Shown here one piece after another: positions 25,135 to 35,724 of a DNA stretch of 64,000 nucleotides. Position 1 is the first letter of the stretch; every line of letters begins with the position of its first letter. Both the position numbers and the translations under genes were made by a program. Origin of the DNA: Streptomyces naganishii JCM 4654 (GTDB lineage Bacteria > Actinomycetota > Actinomycetes > Streptomycetales > Streptomycetaceae); NCBI RefSeq assembly GCF_014650575.1, contig NZ_BMVF01000020.1:1-64000 (forward strand), given 5' to 3'. Below the pieces are notes generated by a model, which saw nothing but the letters and a program-made list of their open reading frames with translations, did not search any database and was not told the origin of the DNA.

Positions 25135-28053
25135 TCAGTTCTTCTCTGTGAGGCGTAGGAGGCGTTCGGCCTCCTCGCGGTGGGGGTTGGGCTCTCCGTC
25201 GGCCTCGGGGGCGTCGGCGTAGGCCGCCAGGACACGGTGGGCGCGGGTCGCCGCCGCGGTGGGGCGGGAGAGGTCGGTCTCCAGCCAGGCGGCGGCGAGT
25301 TCGGCGTCCGCGCGCTCGTGCAGGGCCTCGGGGCCGAGCCGGGTGAAGACGGCCACCGCCTCGTCCAGCTGGGCCAGGGCCTCCTCGAGCAGCGCCGTGT
25401 CCTGCGCGTCCCGTCCGGCCGCGCGGGCGAGGAGGTCGCCGAACTGGCGGTGGGTGCCGCCGAGTTCACCGGTGAGGCGGGCCCGCGTCCCGGCGTCGGC
25501 CGCCGTGGTCGGCGCCGCCCGGCACTCCGTCAACGCGGCCGCCATCAGCTCCCGCGCCCCGTCCACGCCCGCCCCGGACCGCAGCGCGAGCCACGCGCGG
25601 GCGCGCAGCGAGCGCACCAGCCCGTGCGGGGCGTCCAGCGAGCGCCACAGGTCGCCCGCGCGCGCGTAGGCGGCGTCCGCCTCGGCGAGCAGCCCCGCGT
25701 GGCTCAGCGACTCGGCCGCCAGGTGCGCGAGCGTGGCGTGATCCTGCTGCTCCGGCCAGTGCCGGGCGATCTCCGCGGCCTCCAGGCGCCGTTCGGCGGC
25801 CTCCCGGTGCTCCCCGAGCTCGCTCAGGCAGTCGCCGAGCCACCACTTGGCCTGCACGACCGCCCCGTCGCCGTGGCCCTCGGCCGACAGGTCGAGCAGC
25901 GCGGACTCCAGCACCTCGGCGGCCTCGGCCCACTTCCCGAGCCGCAGCAGCAGCCCGCCCAGCATCTGCCGCGCCCAGGCGCCGAGGGTGGCGCTCTCGC
26001 CCGCCTCGTCGGCCCAGTGCGCCGCCCGCAGGGCGTGGTCGGCCGCCTCCTCGGCGCGGCCCAGGCCGCCGAGCACCTCGGCGAGCTGGAGGTGCAGCCG
26101 GGCCCGCCCGGGCGCCTCCAGGTGGTCCCCGCCGTGCTCCAGGGCGCCCCGCAGCGCCCGTTCGGCTGCGGCCGCGTCGCCCCGGTGGTGCGCGAGGGAG
26201 GCCAGCCGGGCCCCGTACTCGACCGCGAACCAGGGCAGCCCCGCGCCGACGTACCCGTCCACCGCCCGCCCGAACAGCTCCTCGGCAGCCTCCAGGTCCC
26301 CGGCGCGGGCGGCGACCTGCGCGAGCATGGCCCGCGCCTCGGCGTCCCGGGCCGCGAGCCGTACGTCCTCGTCCGTACGCCCCTCGACGAGCGCGAGCAC
26401 CTCCCGCGCGGCCTCCTCGGCGGCGGACAGCACCCGCGCGGGCACCGGCCCCTGCGCCTCCTGCACCGGCCGCATCAGGATCCGCGCCCGCGCGATCACC
26501 ACGGACGCCGTCTGCCGCACGCCGGTGCCCTCCTCGGCGTACAGCGCGAGGACGCGTTCGTACGGCTCCCCGACGGCCGTGAGCGCCCCCTCCACGTCTC
26601 CCGCCAGCGCCCGTACGTAGGCCGCACGCGCGCGTGCCGCCAGCGCCTCCCCGGGATCGCCCGCCTCGGCGTACAGCTCCGCGGCCCGCTCGAACAGCTC
26701 GGCGCCCTCGGGGCCCAGCCCCATGGCCTCGTGGTCGGCGATCTCGGCCCGGTCCCGGGCGTCCAGCCCGGCGCCCTCCGCGGCCCGCGCGACGGCCGCC
26801 CAGGCCTCCACGGCGTGCGGCTGGAGCCCGTCCGACAGCCGCCGCGCCCTCGCGAGCAGCGCGGGCAGGCCGGCCGCCTCCGGCTCCTGCGGTGCGGCGG
26901 CGGGCCGCACCCGGGGCGCCGCGGGCGCGGCGGCCGCCGGCGCGGTGCGCACCCCGAGCGGCAGCCGGTCCACCAGCGGACGCCGCGCCATACGCGCGCG
27001 CGTCTGCTCACCGACCCAGGAGGTGCCGTTGCGCGCGTCGAACCGCGCGGCCAGCGCCTCGGCCTCCCCGCGCGCGTGCACGGCGAGTTCCGCGGCCGTC
27101 CAGGTGCGCCCCGCCGGACCCGGCACCACCCGCGTTCCCAGGCCCAGTTCGGTCAGCCGGTCCATCAGCAGCGTCACCACGGCCAGGAAGTCCATCTTGC
27201 TGCGCGGCTGCCCGTCGTCGGTGAAGTACGCGGGCCGCTCGGCCAGCAGCTCCAGCGCGCGTGCCTCGTTGCCGCTCAGCGCGCAGAACTCCACGTGGTC
27301 GGCGTAGGCGGCGCGCATGCTCTCCATCGGCCGCACCAGCCGGAAGCCCCGCAGATGGTGGGCGCGCGCCTCGTCCACGCGGCCCAGCCGCAGCAGCGGC
27401 AGCAGGGAGGAGGCGAGCGCGGTGTGCGGCTCGTGCGCGCAGCCGAACTCGCCCTCCAGCACCGGGCGCCACAGTTCGACCGCCTCCGGGTCCCGGCCCC
27501 GCTCGGCCTGCCACCAGCCCTGCCCGTGCAGCTCGCACGCGTGGCAGTCCGCCATGCGGTCGCGGTCCGCGGCCAGCCACGCCGCGTACGCCCGCTCCGC
27601 GCGGGCCACGTCCCCGATGTGCGCGGCGACGCTGAACTCGGCGCTGCGCACGGCCCGTTCACTGTGCCCGGCGAGCCGGTAGCGGTGCTCCATCTCGCCG
27701 AGCCACTTCTCTATGGACGCCAGCGGGATGTGCGGCTGGTCCAGCATCCCGGCCGTCATCCACTTGAAGACCCAGTGGAGCGTGTGGGTCTCGTACTCGT
27801 CGAAGTCCTCGGGGTGTTCGTCCCACATGCGCAGCAGCCGCGCGAAGGGCACGAACATCTTCGCTTTCTCGGAGCTGTAGTTGTAGACCTTCAGCTGGTG
27901 CCCGAGCGCCTCGATGACGGCGAGCGGGATGTCCAGCCGCTCGGCCTCGGCGAGCAGTTGCTCCGCGCGCGCGTTGCGGGCCGGGCCCTCGGGGCGCTCG
28001 CCGTTCTCGGCGATCGCCCGGCGCAGCGAGTCGAAGTCCGTGATGCCGGTCAC
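25135..28053 (-). CDS. Large tetratricopeptide-repeat protein coupled to the HSP90-like gene
   Basis: A 972-aa cytosolic, almost wholly alpha-helical protein. An N-terminal ~330 residues (start TGITDFDSLRRAIAENGERP) is followed by a short Ala/Pro linker at about 365-395, and then about 570 residues of TPR-like helical pairs with recurrent A-A-E-x-F-x-x-A patterns (DLEAAEELFGRAVDGY, GKWAEAAEVLESALLDL, GEHREAAERRLEAAEIA). No enzyme motif is visible. The GTG at 28053 overlaps the HSP90-like stop codon in a GTGA arrangement, so the two proteins are made together. By analogy with eukaryotic HSP90 co-chaperones, the TPR protein may bind the HSP90-like partner; this is inference. The longer start at 28083 is possible. 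Confidence 0.85.
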   Translation of the reverse strand: MTGITDFDSLRRAIAENGERPEGPARNARAEQLLAEAERLDIPLAVIEALGHQLKVYNYSSEKAKMFVPFARLLRMWDEHPEDFDEYETHTLHWVFKWMTAGMLDQPHIPLASIEKWLGEMEHRYRLAGHSERAVRSAEFSVAAHIGDVARAERAYAAWLAADRDRMADCHACELHGQGWWQAERGRDPEAVELWRPVLEGEFGCAHEPHTALASSLLPLLRLGRVDEARAHHLRGFRLVRPMESMRAAYADHVEFCALSGNEARALELLAERPAYFTDDGQPRSKMDFLAVVTLLMDRLTELGLGTRVVPGPAGRTWTAAELAVHARGEAEALAARFDARNGTSWVGEQTRARMARRPLVDRLPLGVRTAPAAAAPAAPRVRPAAAPQEPEAAGLPALLARARRLSDGLQPHAVEAWAAVARAAEGAGLDARDRAEIADHEAMGLGPEGAELFERAAELYAEAGDPGEALAARARAAYVRALAGDVEGALTAVGEPYERVLALYAEEGTGVRQTASVVIARARILMRPVQEAQGPVPARVLSAAEEAAREVLALVEGRTDEDVRLAARDAEARAMLAQVAARAGDLEAAEELFGRAVDGYVGAGLPWFAVEYGARLASLAHHRGDAAAAERALRGALEHGGDHLEAPGRARLHLQLAEVLGGLGRAEEAADHALRAAHWADEAGESATLGAWARQMLGGLLLRLGKWAEAAEVLESALLDLSAEGHGDGAVVQAKWWLGDCLSELGEHREAAERRLEAAEIARHWPEQQDHATLAHLAAESLSHAGLLAEADAAYARAGDLWRSLDAPHGLVRSLRARAWLALRSGAGVDGARELMAAALTECRAAPTTAADAGTRARLTGELGGTHRQFGDLLARAAGRDAQDTALLEEALAQLDEAVAVFTRLGPEALHERADAELAAAWLETDLSRPTAAATRAHRVLAAYADAPEADGEPNPHREEAERLLRLTEKN

Positions 28054-29882
28054 CGGCGGCGGTCCTCCCCGTGAGTGGCCCACTCCAGCAGGCCGATGAA
28101 CGCCCGGTTCAGCAGCGCCGAGTCGGCCGGCCGCAGCGGGCGCTGCGCCATCAGCAGCGCCTGCCCGTACAGCGACTCGGTCGCGGTGCCGATCAGCTCC
28201 GGGTCACCGAGTGAACTGATCCTGCGGATCAGCGGGTTGAGATGGTTGAGCACCAGACGCGCGCGTGGCGTGCCGCCGCGCAGCGAGCCGAGGATGCCCG
28301 CCCACAGGTCGTCGGCCTGCGCCTCGGCCTCGGCGCGCGCCTGCTCGTGCCGGGCCGCCCGGTCGTCCAGGTGCAGCGCGGGCACGGACAGCGGGTGGAA
28401 GGCGCGCAGCACGACGTCGCAGCCCAGCGGGTCCAGCCTGGCCCGCGCGGCCGCCAGGAAGTCCGACAGGGCCAGCTCCTCGGCCGGCTCGACGGAGTCC
28501 AGGTGCGCGGTCACGGTGTCCGCGTCCAACTCGGCGACCGCCGTGCCCGGCCGCACCGACGGCAGCGCCTCGACCAGCTCGCTGTCGTAGGTGTAGCCGC
28601 CGTTGACGACGCCGATGCCCTGCGCCGAGGCGATCGGCGCGACCTGCCGGTACTCCTCCACCGTCCGCGTGAAGTGCACCACCGGGTGCCGCTGCGCGAA
28701 CTCCTCCAGGGACAGCCGCCCGTCGGTCGTCTCGAACGGCAGCCACGGCAGCATGGTGCGCAGCATCTCCGCGTCGTGCCGCGCCAGCGACTTCACGCCC
28801 AGGTGGTGCACGGACAGGAACGCGGCCAGCCGCTCCGGGTCCCCGGCCGCCAGGGAGGTCAGCCAGGACCTGATCCGCTCGCCCAGCGCCTCACGGACCC
28901 CGGCCAGCGTCTCGTCCTCGTACAGCGACTCGCGCGAGGCGGTCGGCCGCAGGCTGTCGGTGTCGAGCACGCAGCGCACGAAGAACGCCCAGTCGGGCAG
29001 CAGCTGTTCGGCCCGCTCGGTCAGCAGCATGCCCTTCAGGTGCACCCGGTGGCCGGCCCGCTGGGCGGGGCTGACCGCCGACGGCAGCACGTACGCCACA
29101 CCGCGGATCCCGGCCAGCGGCACGTCCAGGTCGATGGTGTCCAGCGGGGTGAAGCCGAACAGCTCGTGGCAGTGCCGGGCGAGCGCGACCCGGCGGTTGG
29201 CGGGGGAGGGGTACGCACGGTCCCAGGGCGCGGGCAGGTCGGTGACCGCCTCCTCGCCCACCCGGACGTCGTAGGGCAGCAGCGACCCGAAGTCCCGGGC
29301 CAGCGCCAGCACCCGCTCCCCGGTCAGCCACTCGCCCGCCCCGGCCCGCGCCCGCAGGTGCACGGTGGTGCCGGGTTCCGGGCGGGCCGAGTCGGGCAGG
29401 GTACGCACGGTGTACGAGCCGTCGTCGCACGCCGTCCACTCCACCGGCGGCGCGCCGGGCGTACGGGCGCTGCGGCTGACCACGCGGATCCGCTCGGCCA
29501 CCACGAAGCAGGCCAGCAGGCCGATGCCGAACTGGCCGAGGAACTCCGAGCGGGCCGCCTGGAGCCCCTCGGCGCGCTTGGAGCTGCGCCCGATGGTCGC
29601 CAGCAGCTCGTGTACGTCGGACTCGGTGAGGCCGATGCCGGTGTCCTCCACGCGCAGCGTGGCGCCGTCGGCGGACAGCCGCACCCGGGCGGGCGCGTCC
29701 GGGTCGCCGGCGCGGCGGGCGGTGATGGCGTCCACGGCGTTCTGCAGCAGCTCGCGCAGATAGACCCGGGGACTGGAGTACAGGTGGTGCGAGAGCAGGT
29801 CCACCAGACCGCGCAGGTCGACCTGGAACGTGTGGGCGGACGGGGATGCCTGGGGTGATGCCGGTGAGGTCTGGGAGTCCAT
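28050..29882 (-). CDS. HSP90-family (HtpG-like) ATPase
   Basis: A 610-aa HSP90-like chaperone. The GHKL ATP site is intact: YLRELLQNAVDAI with Glu44 and Asn48, VEDTGIGLT with Asp80, and GQFGIGLLACFVV. The middle domain follows, with HRVHLKGMLLTERAEQLLPDWAFFVRCVLD and the conserved LRPTASRESLYED, where the Arg contacts ATP in HSP90. The C-terminal region is shorter and diverged from HtpG. The first ~18 residues are Ser/Pro/Gln-rich. The ATG at 29882 is listed; a GTG two codons upstream is also possible. It diverges from recG and is coupled to the TPR gene. It may be a specialised chaperone rather than the general HtpG. Confidence 0.88.
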   Translation of the reverse strand: MDSQTSPASPQASPSAHTFQVDLRGLVDLLSHHLYSSPRVYLRELLQNAVDAITARRAGDPDAPARVRLSADGATLRVEDTGIGLTESDVHELLATIGRSSKRAEGLQAARSEFLGQFGIGLLACFVVAERIRVVSRSARTPGAPPVEWTACDDGSYTVRTLPDSARPEPGTTVHLRARAGAGEWLTGERVLALARDFGSLLPYDVRVGEEAVTDLPAPWDRAYPSPANRRVALARHCHELFGFTPLDTIDLDVPLAGIRGVAYVLPSAVSPAQRAGHRVHLKGMLLTERAEQLLPDWAFFVRCVLDTDSLRPTASRESLYEDETLAGVREALGERIRSWLTSLAAGDPERLAAFLSVHHLGVKSLARHDAEMLRTMLPWLPFETTDGRLSLEEFAQRHPVVHFTRTVEEYRQVAPIASAQGIGVVNGGYTYDSELVEALPSVRPGTAVAELDADTVTAHLDSVEPAEELALSDFLAAARARLDPLGCDVVLRAFHPLSVPALHLDDRAARHEQARAEAEAQADDLWAGILGSLRGGTPRARLVLNHLNPLIRRISSLGDPELIGTATESLYGQALLMAQRPLRPADSALLNRAFIGLLEWATHGEDRRR

Positions 29883-30078
29883 CGTCACGGCGCCGTTGGG
29901 GGGACCAGGAGGCTCCTGAGGGAACAGAAGCCGCCGGTGACGGCGCGGGGTCGGGCGGTCCCTGGTGGGGCGGTGACCGCGGAAGGGAGGCCGGAGCGCG
30001 TCATCCTAGAGCCCGGACGACCCGGCTGACCAGGGGTTTCCCGGCACGTATACGGCATTGTCGGTGGCGTGGTGTGCA

Positions 30079-32370
30079 ATGGATCTCGTGCCCGCACTGG
30101 AAGAACCACTCAAAAAGGTGCTCGGCCCCGCCACCGCGAAGGTGATGGCCGAGCACCTCGGCCTGCACACCGTCGGCGACCTCCTCCACCACTACCCGCG
30201 CAGATACGAGGAGCGCGGCCAGCTCACCCACCTCGCCGACCTGCCCATGGACGAGCACGTCACCGTGGTCGCCCAGGTCGCCGACGCCCGCCTGCACACC
30301 TTCGCCTCCGCCCGCGCGCCGCGCGGCAAGGGCCAGCGCCTGGAGGTGACGATCACCGACGGCAGCGGCCGGCTCCAGCTGGTCTTCTTCGGCAACGGCG
30401 TGCACAAGCCCCACAAGGAACTCCTGCCGGGCACCCGCGCGATGTTCGCGGGCAAGGTCTCCGTCTTCAACCGCAGACTTCAACTGGCCCATCCGGCATA
30501 CGAGTTGCTGAAGGGCGACACCGAGGAGACCGTCGAGTCCTGGGCCGGCGCCCTCATCCCGCTCTACCCCGCCACCGCCAAGCTGGAGTCCTGGAAGATC
30601 GGCAAGGCGGTCCAGACGGCCCTGCCCAGCGCCCAGGAGGCCCTCGACCCGCTGCCCGGCGCCCTGCGCGAGGGCCGGGGCCTGGTCCCCCTCCCCGAGG
30701 CCCTGCTCAAGATCCACCGCCCGCAGACCAAGGCCGACATCGAGGACGCCCGCGCCCGCCTGAAGTGGGACGAGGCCTTCGTCCTCCAGGTCGCCCTCGC
30801 CCGCCGCCGCCACGCCGACGCCCAGCTGCCCGCCGTACCCCGCAAGGCCGGCCCGCGGGGCCTCCTCGCGGACTTCGACGACCGCCTGCCCTTCACCCTC
30901 ACCGAGGGCCAGCGCAAGGTGTCCCGCGAGATCTTCGACGACCTGGCGGCCGAGCACCCGATGCACCGGCTGCTCCAGGGCGAGGTCGGCAGCGGCAAGA
31001 CCCTCGTCGCGCTGCGCGCCATGCTCGCCGTCGTCGACGCGGGCGGGCAGGCCGCGATGCTCGCGCCCACCGAGGTCCTGGCCCAGCAGCACCACCGGTC
31101 GATCACCGAGATGATGGGCGAGCTCGCCAGTTGGGGGCTGTGGCGCGAAGCGCCTCCGCAGAAGGGCGGTGGCGGGCGACGGGAGGGCGGCATGCTCGGC
31201 GGGGCGGAGCACGCCACCAAGGTGGTCCTGCTCACCGGCTCCATGGGCGCCGCCGCCCGCCGCCAGGCCCTGCTCGACCTGGCCACCGGCGAGGCCGGCC
31301 TCGTCATCGGCACCCACGCGCTGATCGAGGACAAGGTCCAGTTCCACGACCTCGGACTGGTCGTCGTCGACGAGCAGCACCGCTTCGGCGTCGAGCAGCG
31401 CGACGCCCTGCGCGGCAAGGGCAAGCAGCCCCCGCACCTGCTCGTCATGACCGCCACGCCGATTCCGCGCACGGTCGCGATGACGGTCTTCGGCGACCTG
31501 GAGACCTCCGTCCTGGACCAGCTCCCCGCCGGGCGCTCGCCCATCGCCAGCCATGTCGTCCCGGCCGCCGACAAGCCCCACTTCCTGGCCCGCGCCTGGG
31601 AGCGGGTGCGCGAGGAGGTCGCCAAGGGCCACCAGGCGTACGTCGTCTGCCCCCGCATCGGGGACGAGGAGGACGACCCGGGGAAGGGCGCCTCCGGCAA
31701 GGCCTCCGGCGGCAAGGCCTCCGGCGGCGCGGGCGCGGGCGAGGAGGCCGACCGGCGCCCGCCGCTCGCCGTCCTGGAGGTCGCCGACCAGCTCGCCCGC
31801 GGCCCCCTGAGCGGCCTGCGGGTGGAGGTGCTGCACGGCCGCATGCAGCCCGACGACAAGGACGCCGTCATGCGCCGCTTCGCCGCCGGCGACGCCGACG
31901 TGCTCGTCGCCACCACGGTCATCGAGGTCGGCGTCAACGTCCCCAACGCCACCGTCATGGTCATCATGGACGCCGACCGCTTCGGCGTCTCCCAGCTGCA
32001 CCAGCTGCGCGGCCGCGTGGGCCGCGGCTCCGCGCCCGGCCTGTGCCTGCTGGTCACCGAGATGCCCGAGGCGAGCCCGGCCCGCGGCCGGCTGAACGCG
32101 GTGGCGGCCACCCTCGACGGCTTCGAGCTCTCCCGCATCGACCTCGAACAGCGCCGCGAGGGCGACGTCCTCGGCCAGGCCCAGTCCGGCGCCCGCTCCA
32201 GCCTGCGGGTCCTCGCCGTCATCGAGGACGAGGAGATCATCGCCGAGGCCCGCGAGGAGGCCGCCGCCGTGGTCGCCGCCGACCCCGAGCTGGAGCACCT
32301 GCCCGGCCTGCGCACGGCCCTGGACGCGCTCCTGGACGAGGAGAGGGAGCAGTACCTGGAAAAGGGGTGA
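30079..32370 (+). CDS. recG: ATP-dependent DNA helicase RecG
   Basis: A 763-aa superfamily 2 helicase that reverses stalled forks and branch-migrates Holliday junctions. The N-terminal wedge/OB-fold (DLLHHYPRRYEERG, GQRLEVTITDGSGRLQLVFFG) binds branched DNA. Walker A is LLQGEVGSGKTLVALRAM, Walker B is VVVDEQHRFG (DEQH rather than DEXH), then MTATPIPRTVAMTVFGDL and the helicase C block QLHQLRGRVGRG. Two Gly/Ser/Lys-rich inserts (KGGGGRREGG and a KASGGKASGGAGAG run) are lineage-specific loops. The ATG at 30079 gives MDLVPALEEPLKK; a GTG at 30088 is also possible. Confidence 0.96.
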   Translation: MDLVPALEEPLKKVLGPATAKVMAEHLGLHTVGDLLHHYPRRYEERGQLTHLADLPMDEHVTVVAQVADARLHTFASARAPRGKGQRLEVTITDGSGRLQLVFFGNGVHKPHKELLPGTRAMFAGKVSVFNRRLQLAHPAYELLKGDTEETVESWAGALIPLYPATAKLESWKIGKAVQTALPSAQEALDPLPGALREGRGLVPLPEALLKIHRPQTKADIEDARARLKWDEAFVLQVALARRRHADAQLPAVPRKAGPRGLLADFDDRLPFTLTEGQRKVSREIFDDLAAEHPMHRLLQGEVGSGKTLVALRAMLAVVDAGGQAAMLAPTEVLAQQHHRSITEMMGELASWGLWREAPPQKGGGGRREGGMLGGAEHATKVVLLTGSMGAAARRQALLDLATGEAGLVIGTHALIEDKVQFHDLGLVVVDEQHRFGVEQRDALRGKGKQPPHLLVMTATPIPRTVAMTVFGDLETSVLDQLPAGRSPIASHVVPAADKPHFLARAWERVREEVAKGHQAYVVCPRIGDEEDDPGKGASGKASGGKASGGAGAGEEADRRPPLAVLEVADQLARGPLSGLRVEVLHGRMQPDDKDAVMRRFAAGDADVLVATTVIEVGVNVPNATVMVIMDADRFGVSQLHQLRGRVGRGSAPGLCLLVTEMPEASPARGRLNAVAATLDGFELSRIDLEQRREGDVLGQAQSGARSSLRVLAVIEDEEIIAEAREEAAAVVAADPELEHLPGLRTALDALLDEEREQYLEKG

Positions 32371-32380
32371 GGCAGACTGA

Positions 32381-33505
<1,125 letters not shown>

Positions 33506-33604
33506 CCTCCTGACAACCCGTCACCCGGTGTCCGGCGGCCGCACCAGGGTCGTACAGTCGTCCCGTCCGTCTCCAACACACCGGTAGAGAGTGGCGAGCA
33601 CACC

Positions 33605-34717
33605 GTGGACGTGCAGAAGAAGCTCGACGAGATCGTGGCCGCGGTCTCCAGCGCCCGGTCCATGCCCATGTCGGCCTCCTGCGTGGTCAACCGCGCCCAG
33701 CTGCTCGCGCTGATCGAGGAGGTCCGCCAGGCGCTGCCCGGCTCGCTCGCGCAGGCCCAGGAGCTGATCGGCGACCGCGAGCAGATGGTCGAGGAGGCCC
33801 GCCGCGAGGCCGAGCGGATCATCGGCGCGGCGCACGCCGAGCGCGGCTCGCTGATCTCCGACACCGAGGTCGCCCGCCGCTCCCAGGCCGAGGCCGACCG
33901 GATCCTCGCCGAGGCCCGCCAGGAGGCCGAGGAGGTCCGCGCCGAGGCCGACGACTACGTCGACTCCAAGCTCGCCAACTTCGAGGTCGTCCTCACCAAG
34001 ACCCTCGGCTCGGTCGGCCGCGGCCGCGAGAAACTGCTCGGCACCGGACCCGGCCTGGACGAGCAGGGCTACGAGGACGAGGACGCCCCCGAGCGCAGCC
34101 ACGACCCGGAGACCCTGCGCCGCGACGCCGACGCCTACGTCGACGCCAAGCTCGGCGCCTTCGAGGCGGTGCTCGCCAAGACCCTGGAGGCCGTGGGCCG
34201 CGGCCGCCAGAAGCTGCACGGCCGGATCGCCACCGACGACCTCGGCGCCCTCGCCGACGACACCACCACCCTTCAGCACTCCAGCGACGCCGACTACCTC
34301 GCCGACCTCGCGGCCCTCGCCGAGACCCCCTCGGTCCCGGCCCAGGCCGCCCCCGCCGAGCCCCCGGCCCAGCCCGCCTACGAACCGCAGCCCGCCGCCT
34401 ACGGCTACGCCCAGCAGCCGGCGCAGCCCGACCCCTACGGCGGCTACCAGCAGGGATACGCCCAGGACCCGTACGGCTACCAGCAGGCCGACCCGTACGC
34501 CTACCAGGGCTACGACGCCCAGCAGCAGGCGTACGACCCGGCGCAGGCGCAGGGCCAGCAGCACCAGGTACAACAGCACGAGGCACAGCAGCACCAGGCC
34601 CAGCAGGGCTACGCCCAGCAGCCGCAGGCGCACGCCCTGGACGAGACCAGCCTCTTCGACACCGGCATGATCAGCGCCGAGCAGCTCAGGGCGTACGAAC
34701 AGGGCCGCGGCCTGTAG
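33605..34717 (+). CDS. DivIVA-like coiled-coil protein with internal duplication and Gln/Tyr-rich tail
   Basis: A 370-aa protein. Residues ~30-115 form a Glu/Ala/Arg-rich coiled coil (AQAQELIGDREQMVEEARREAE, then SQAEADRILAEARQEAEEV), which is why homologues are called cell-division initiation or ATP synthase subunit B-like. Residues 115-144 and 175-204 are an internal duplication at an exact 60-residue offset (DDYVDSKLANFE.VLTKTL.. against DAYVDAKLGAFE.VLAKTL..). Residues ~235-345 are Gln/Tyr/Pro-rich and likely disordered (AYGYAQQPAQPDPYGGYQQ). A conserved helical end follows (SLFDTGMISAEQLRAYEQG). The GTG at 33605 is used. Location suggests a role in growth or division, unproven. Confidence 0.82.
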   Translation: MDVQKKLDEIVAAVSSARSMPMSASCVVNRAQLLALIEEVRQALPGSLAQAQELIGDREQMVEEARREAERIIGAAHAERGSLISDTEVARRSQAEADRILAEARQEAEEVRAEADDYVDSKLANFEVVLTKTLGSVGRGREKLLGTGPGLDEQGYEDEDAPERSHDPETLRRDADAYVDAKLGAFEAVLAKTLEAVGRGRQKLHGRIATDDLGALADDTTTLQHSSDADYLADLAALAETPSVPAQAAPAEPPAQPAYEPQPAAYGYAQQPAQPDPYGGYQQGYAQDPYGYQQADPYAYQGYDAQQQAYDPAQAQGQQHQVQQHEAQQHQAQQGYAQQPQAHALDETSLFDTGMISAEQLRAYEQGRGL

Positions 34718-34763
34718 CGACCGGCGCCGGAGGCGGGCCGCGCGGCGGGCGCCGGAGGCCGGA

Positions 34764-34793
34764 TTGGGCCGAGAGCGAAAGGTCCAGTATCCT
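34764..34793 (+). promoter_or_regulatory. Probable promoter of the DUF177-rpmF-rnc operon
   Basis: TTGGGC (34764-34769), an 18-bp spacer and TATCCT (34788-34793), about 90 bp upstream of the DUF177 start in a locally less G/C-rich stretch. Confidence 0.5.
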
Positions 34794-34884
34794 GGCTCTT
34801 CGGTCGCGCGTACGTCCGCGATCAACGCTGCCCGGGAACACCACCGGGGAGCGTCCCCCACGAGTTCGGAAACCGAAAGCAGGA

Positions 34885-35529
34885 ATGGCTCACAACGCCC
34901 GCCTCGACCACCGCGACCCGTTCGTGTTCGACACGCACGAGCTGGGGCGGCGTCCGGGCGCGCTGCAGCGCCTGACCCGCACGGTCCCCGCTCCCCGCGA
35001 CTTCGGCATCAAGGGAGTGATCGGAGTGCCCGAGGGCGCCCCGGTCGAACTCGACCTCCGGCTCGAGTCGGTCATGGAAGGTGTGCTCGTCACAGGCACC
35101 GCCCGTGCACAGGCCGAGGGGGAGTGCGTAAGGTGTCTGGAGCCGCTCGGCCTCGAGGTCGAAGCGGACTTCCAGGAGATGTTCTCGTACCCTGACGCCG
35201 ACGACCGGGGCCGCGTGATCGCGGAACCGGGCGACGACGCCGAGGACGACGAGGACAGGCTCTTTGTCGAGGACGGTCTCATCGGCCTCGAACCCGTGCT
35301 GCGCGACGCGGTGGTGCTCGCACTGCCGATGCAGCCGGTGTGCCAGGAAGACTGCCCGGGTCTGTGCTCCGAGTGCGGAGCGCGGCTCGCGGACGACCCG
35401 GACCACCACCACGACGCCGTCGACATCCGTTGGGCGGCTTTGCAGGGACTCGCCGGCACCATGTCGGACGGCGAGAAGGACGAGATGGGCGGCGCCGAAG
35501 CGGGCGTCGACGAGAAGCAGGAGAAGTAG
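34885..35529 (+). CDS. DUF177 (YceD) protein
   Basis: A 214-aa YceD/DUF177 protein, a family involved in 23S rRNA accumulation and typically located next to rpmF. The core has [32 protein letters not shown] with a CxxC, and a second cluster [16 protein letters not shown], so a zinc site is likely. The C-terminal ~30 residues are acidic. The ATG at 34885 has GCAGGA upstream. rpmF starts 2 bp after the stop, a conserved bacterial pairing. Confidence 0.9.
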   Translation: MAHNARLDHRDPFVFDTHELGRRPGALQRLTRTVPAPRDFGIKGVIGVPEGAPVELDLRLESVMEGVLVTGTARAQAEGECVRCLEPLGLEVEADFQEMFSYPDADDRGRVIAEPGDDAEDDEDRLFVEDGLIGLEPVLRDAVVLALPMQPVCQEDCPGLCSECGARLADDPDHHHDAVDIRWAALQGLAGTMSDGEKDEMGGAEAGVDEKQEK

Positions 35530-35531
35530 CC

Positions 35532-35705
35532 GTGGCTGTTCCGAAGCGGAAGATGTCGCGCAGCAACACGCGCCACCGCCGGTCGCAGTGGAAGGCTGCG
35601 GTCCCCACCCTGGTTGCGTGCGAGCGCTGCCACGAGCCCAAGCAGCAGCACATCGCGTGCCCGTCTTGCGGCACTTACAACAAGCGCCAGGTCCTCGAGG
35701 TCTGA
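35532..35705 (+). CDS. rpmF: 50S ribosomal protein L32
   Basis: A 57-aa L32: [20 protein letters not shown] at the N-terminus and a zinc ribbon [23 protein letters not shown] start immediately after the DUF177 gene; rnc follows within 20 bp. Zinc-containing form. Confidence 0.96.
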   Translation: MAVPKRKMSRSNTRHRRSQWKAAVPTLVACERCHEPKQQHIACPSCGTYNKRQVLEV

Positions 35706-35724
35706 GCGGCTGGTGAGAGGCACC

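Noticed and set aside
24477-25151. 224-aa plus-strand frame starting with ATGA over the FakA-like stop
   Set aside because: The overlap is tempting, but the sequence lies in tandem repeats, is Cys/Arg/Gly/Pro-rich and lacks third-position G/C bias.
25180-28074. 964-aa plus-strand frame opposite the TPR gene
   Set aside because: Antisense shadow; the minus-strand TPR protein has clear helical repeats and a coupled start.
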